Below, piece by piece: positions 62,722-64,000 of a stretch of DNA of 64,000 nt; within the stretch, counting starts at the first letter, position 1, and each line of letters opens with the position of its first letter. The stretch is from Enterococcus canintestini. GTDB taxonomy: Bacteria > Bacillota > Bacilli > Lactobacillales > Enterococcaceae. Made by a program: the position numbers and the translations under genes. The notes beneath the pieces were generated by a model that saw only the letters and a list, made by a program, of their open reading frames with translations, was not told the DNA's origin and ran no database searches. The stretch lies in contig NZ_JXKG01000015.1 in the NCBI RefSeq assembly GCF_001885735.1, positions 1 to 64,000 on the forward strand, read 5' to 3'.

Positions 62722-62845
62722 TTTTCAATGCAAAAGTTGTGATAGAAAGATCTTGATTACTGATTCAGAATTGAAAAAATGTGAACCGTGGAATGGCCCA
62801 TATTGTAAGAAATGTGGCAGACGTCTCAAGGAGATAAAGAAGTGA
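62696..62845 (+). CDS. Zinc-ribbon microprotein (Com-like)
   Basis: A 49-residue protein with two CxxC pairs (CKSC at about 12-15, CKKC at about 37-40), enough for one zinc ribbon. Similar small proteins (for example Com of Mu-like phages) bind RNA or DNA. AAAGGAG lies eight bases before ATG, and it overlaps the end of the membrane-protein gene. Confidence 0.6.
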   Translation: MAVEEKFHDFQCKSCDRKILITDSELKKCEPWNGPYCKKCGRRLKEIKK

Positions 62846-62907
62846 ATAATATGAAAAAGAACCCATTTCGAAGCGAGTCGAAACAGATTCCAATGGAAAA
62901 GGGTTAA
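62842..62907 (+). CDS. Very small prophage ORF, 21 aa
   Basis: MNNMKKNPFRSESKQIPMEKG from GTG, overlapping the previous stop (GTGA), with AAGGAG eight bases before. Short and basic; possibly real because its initiation site is good. Confidence 0.3.
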   Translation: MNNMKKNPFRSESKQIPMEKG

Positions 62908-62932
62908 AAAAACTATCTAGGGAGAGAATAAC

Positions 62933-63262
62933 ATGATTAACGAAAAAATTCAAATGATGCTAAAAGAACTACAACAGGAATGCGAAAAAGAAGGCGTATC
63001 AGCACTTTGTACATTGAATAAAGAAGGAAATGCAAGTTTTATGTCTGTCGGGACACTGCCCGATATTGGGTTCTGTTTGGCTGTTCAAGAAAAAAGATTA
63101 GACGAATATCTTCCGTTACCTGCAAAAATGATACGCAATGCGGGACTTGCTGCGCTAGGTGAACAGACAGAGAAAATCAAACCAGACCACACCTTTGTCG
63201 TCAATTCTGCAGAAGATATCCCAGATATTTTAAACCGAATTATAAAGGGGGATTTCCAGTGA
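62933..63262 (+). CDS. Prophage protein of unknown function, 109 aa
   Basis: A 109-residue soluble protein (MINEKIQMMLKELQQECEKEGVSALCTLNKEGN...PDILNRIIKGDFQ) with an N-terminal helix and mixed alpha/beta body. Starts after AGGGAGAG. It overlaps the next gene by four bases, part of the early rightward operon leading to recT. Confidence 0.6.
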   Translation: MINEKIQMMLKELQQECEKEGVSALCTLNKEGNASFMSVGTLPDIGFCLAVQEKRLDEYLPLPAKMIRNAGLAALGEQTEKIKPDHTFVVNSAEDIPDILNRIIKGDFQ

Positions 63263-63480
63263 GCGGATTTACAGCGAAAGAAGCAGCTGTTTATGATCGT
63301 TGGAAGACACAACCGCCAGAGGGAACCGCACCCATTGCCTATGATTGGCAAGAGGCTCCACTTTATCCAGGGGACCTGTGTTATATAACCGAAGATGGGT
63401 ATGTGTTGGAAGATGAAACGAAAGCGTACATGGATGCTGTGTTTAGAAAAGAAGAAATCAACGTATGGGAGGAAAAATAA
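63259..63480 (+). CDS. Prophage protein of unknown function, 73 aa
   Basis: A 73-residue acidic protein with Trp-rich segments (YDRWKTQPPEGTAPIAYDWQEAPLYPGDLCYITEDG). GTG start overlapping the previous stop (GTGA), AAAGGGGG before it. Its TAA shares a base with the recT ATG, so the three genes are tightly coupled. Family not recognised. Confidence 0.6.
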   Translation: MSGFTAKEAAVYDRWKTQPPEGTAPIAYDWQEAPLYPGDLCYITEDGYVLEDETKAYMDAVFRKEEINVWEEK

Positions 63481-64000
63481 TGGCAAATGAATTAGCGCTG
63501 TTACAGCGAGATATCACAGACGTTGTATTAGATAAAGTAACCGAATTAGAAGAGCAGGGTGTTCAATTACCGACGAACTATAATGTGGCGAATGCGTTAA
63601 AACAAGCCTTCTTTAAAATAAATGAAGTTCAATTAAGTCAGAAAGAAGGCGGCGGATTGTACATGGAAAAATATGGCCATACACCTGTAGGGAAAGCCAG
63701 TGTTGCCAATTCCTTATTAGATATGATCCAGCAAGGGCTCAATCCCGGAAAGAACCAATGCTATTTCATTGCCTATGGGCAAAAGCTCCAAATGTCTCGT
63801 TCTTATTTTGGAACACAAACTGCATTGAAACGGTTATCGGACATTGAAGAAGTCAAAGCAGAAGTGATTCATCAAGGGGATGTGTTTGAAATCGGAGCCG
63901 TGGAGAATGAAACGGTGGTGACAAAATTTGTTCCCAGCTTTGAAAATTTAGACAATCCGATTGTAGGAGCTTTTGCAACGATTACAAAAAGCGATGGTAC
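63480..64000 (+). CDS. recT: Phage recombinase RecT (5' part, cut by window edge)
   Basis: At least 173 residues of a RecT-family single-strand annealing protein. The conserved core VANSLLDMIQQGLNPGKNQCYFIAYGQKLQMSRSYFGTQTALKRL is complete. RecT anneals complementary strands with an exonuclease partner, usually encoded just beyond. GGGAGG start site. Confirms a temperate-phage early region. Confidence 0.9.
   Translation, partial: MANELALLQRDITDVVLDKVTELEEQGVQLPTNYNVANALKQAFFKINEVQLSQKEGGGLYMEKYGHTPVGKASVANSLLDMIQQGLNPGKNQCYFIAYGQKLQMSRSYFGTQTALKRLSDIEEVKAEVIHQGDVFEIGAVENETVVTKFVPSFENLDNPIVGAFATITKSDG

Overview
The window reads as a low-GC Gram-positive chromosome of the Enterococcaceae, most likely an Enterococcus species. 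Support comes from the mevalonate-pathway operon, the ddl-murF-cshA-acpS-alr-mazF order, an AdhE gene with a Rex-type operator, a streptococcal/enterococcal-type NADH oxidase, an OpuC osmolyte transporter, and an infC-rpmI-rplT operon with an L20-type leader. The species call is inference. I saw no rRNA, tRNA or CRISPR array.

Layout. 1-9.5 kb: Gfo/Idh/MocA oxidoreductase; a two-component system divergent from an ABC exporter it probably controls; a DUF188 protein; an AarF/UbiB-type kinase. 8.4-15 kb: cell-wall precursor genes (ddl, murF, alr), the CshA RNA helicase behind a long structured leader, acpS, and a MazF toxin with no MazE next to it. 15-24 kb: a secreted sortase-like protein divergent from an Mga-type regulator, a HAD phosphatase, a YhgE/Pip membrane protein and a KimA-type potassium importer. 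24-36 kb: opuCABCD, a VOC dioxygenase, queA, a P-type ATPase, a DUF975 protein, tgt and yajC. 36-49 kb: adhE, the mevalonate operon (mvaK1-mvaD-mvaK2-fni), a deoxynucleoside kinase, a CorA transporter, a pentapeptide-repeat protein, NADH oxidase and a ClbS/DfsB-like protein. 49-56 kb: leuABCD behind a leader-peptide attenuator, then infC-rpmI-rplT.

From about 56.0 kb to the right edge lies the left part of a temperate prophage inserted at the rplT terminator. Its tyrosine integrase ends inside that terminator. A leftward, lysogeny-type gene run (repressor, 62-aa protein, LPXTG surface protein, frameshifted small gene, lipoprotein, integrase) faces a rightward early region (Cro-like protein, HTH protein, many very small genes, RecT cut by the window edge). 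The switch has four copies of a 16-bp palindrome, ATACGA-N4-TCGYAT, two of them lying exactly between the -35 and -10 boxes of the opposed promoters.

Most of the window is ordinary core genome. The points most worth a second look are the prophage surface-protein cargo and its A6 frameshifted gene; the Asn-for-Arg sortase-like protein; the structured cshA leader with a 46-codon reading frame; an unannotated leftward transcription unit with a cre-like box at 30.2-30.6 kb; the leucine attenuator; and the ATA start of infC.
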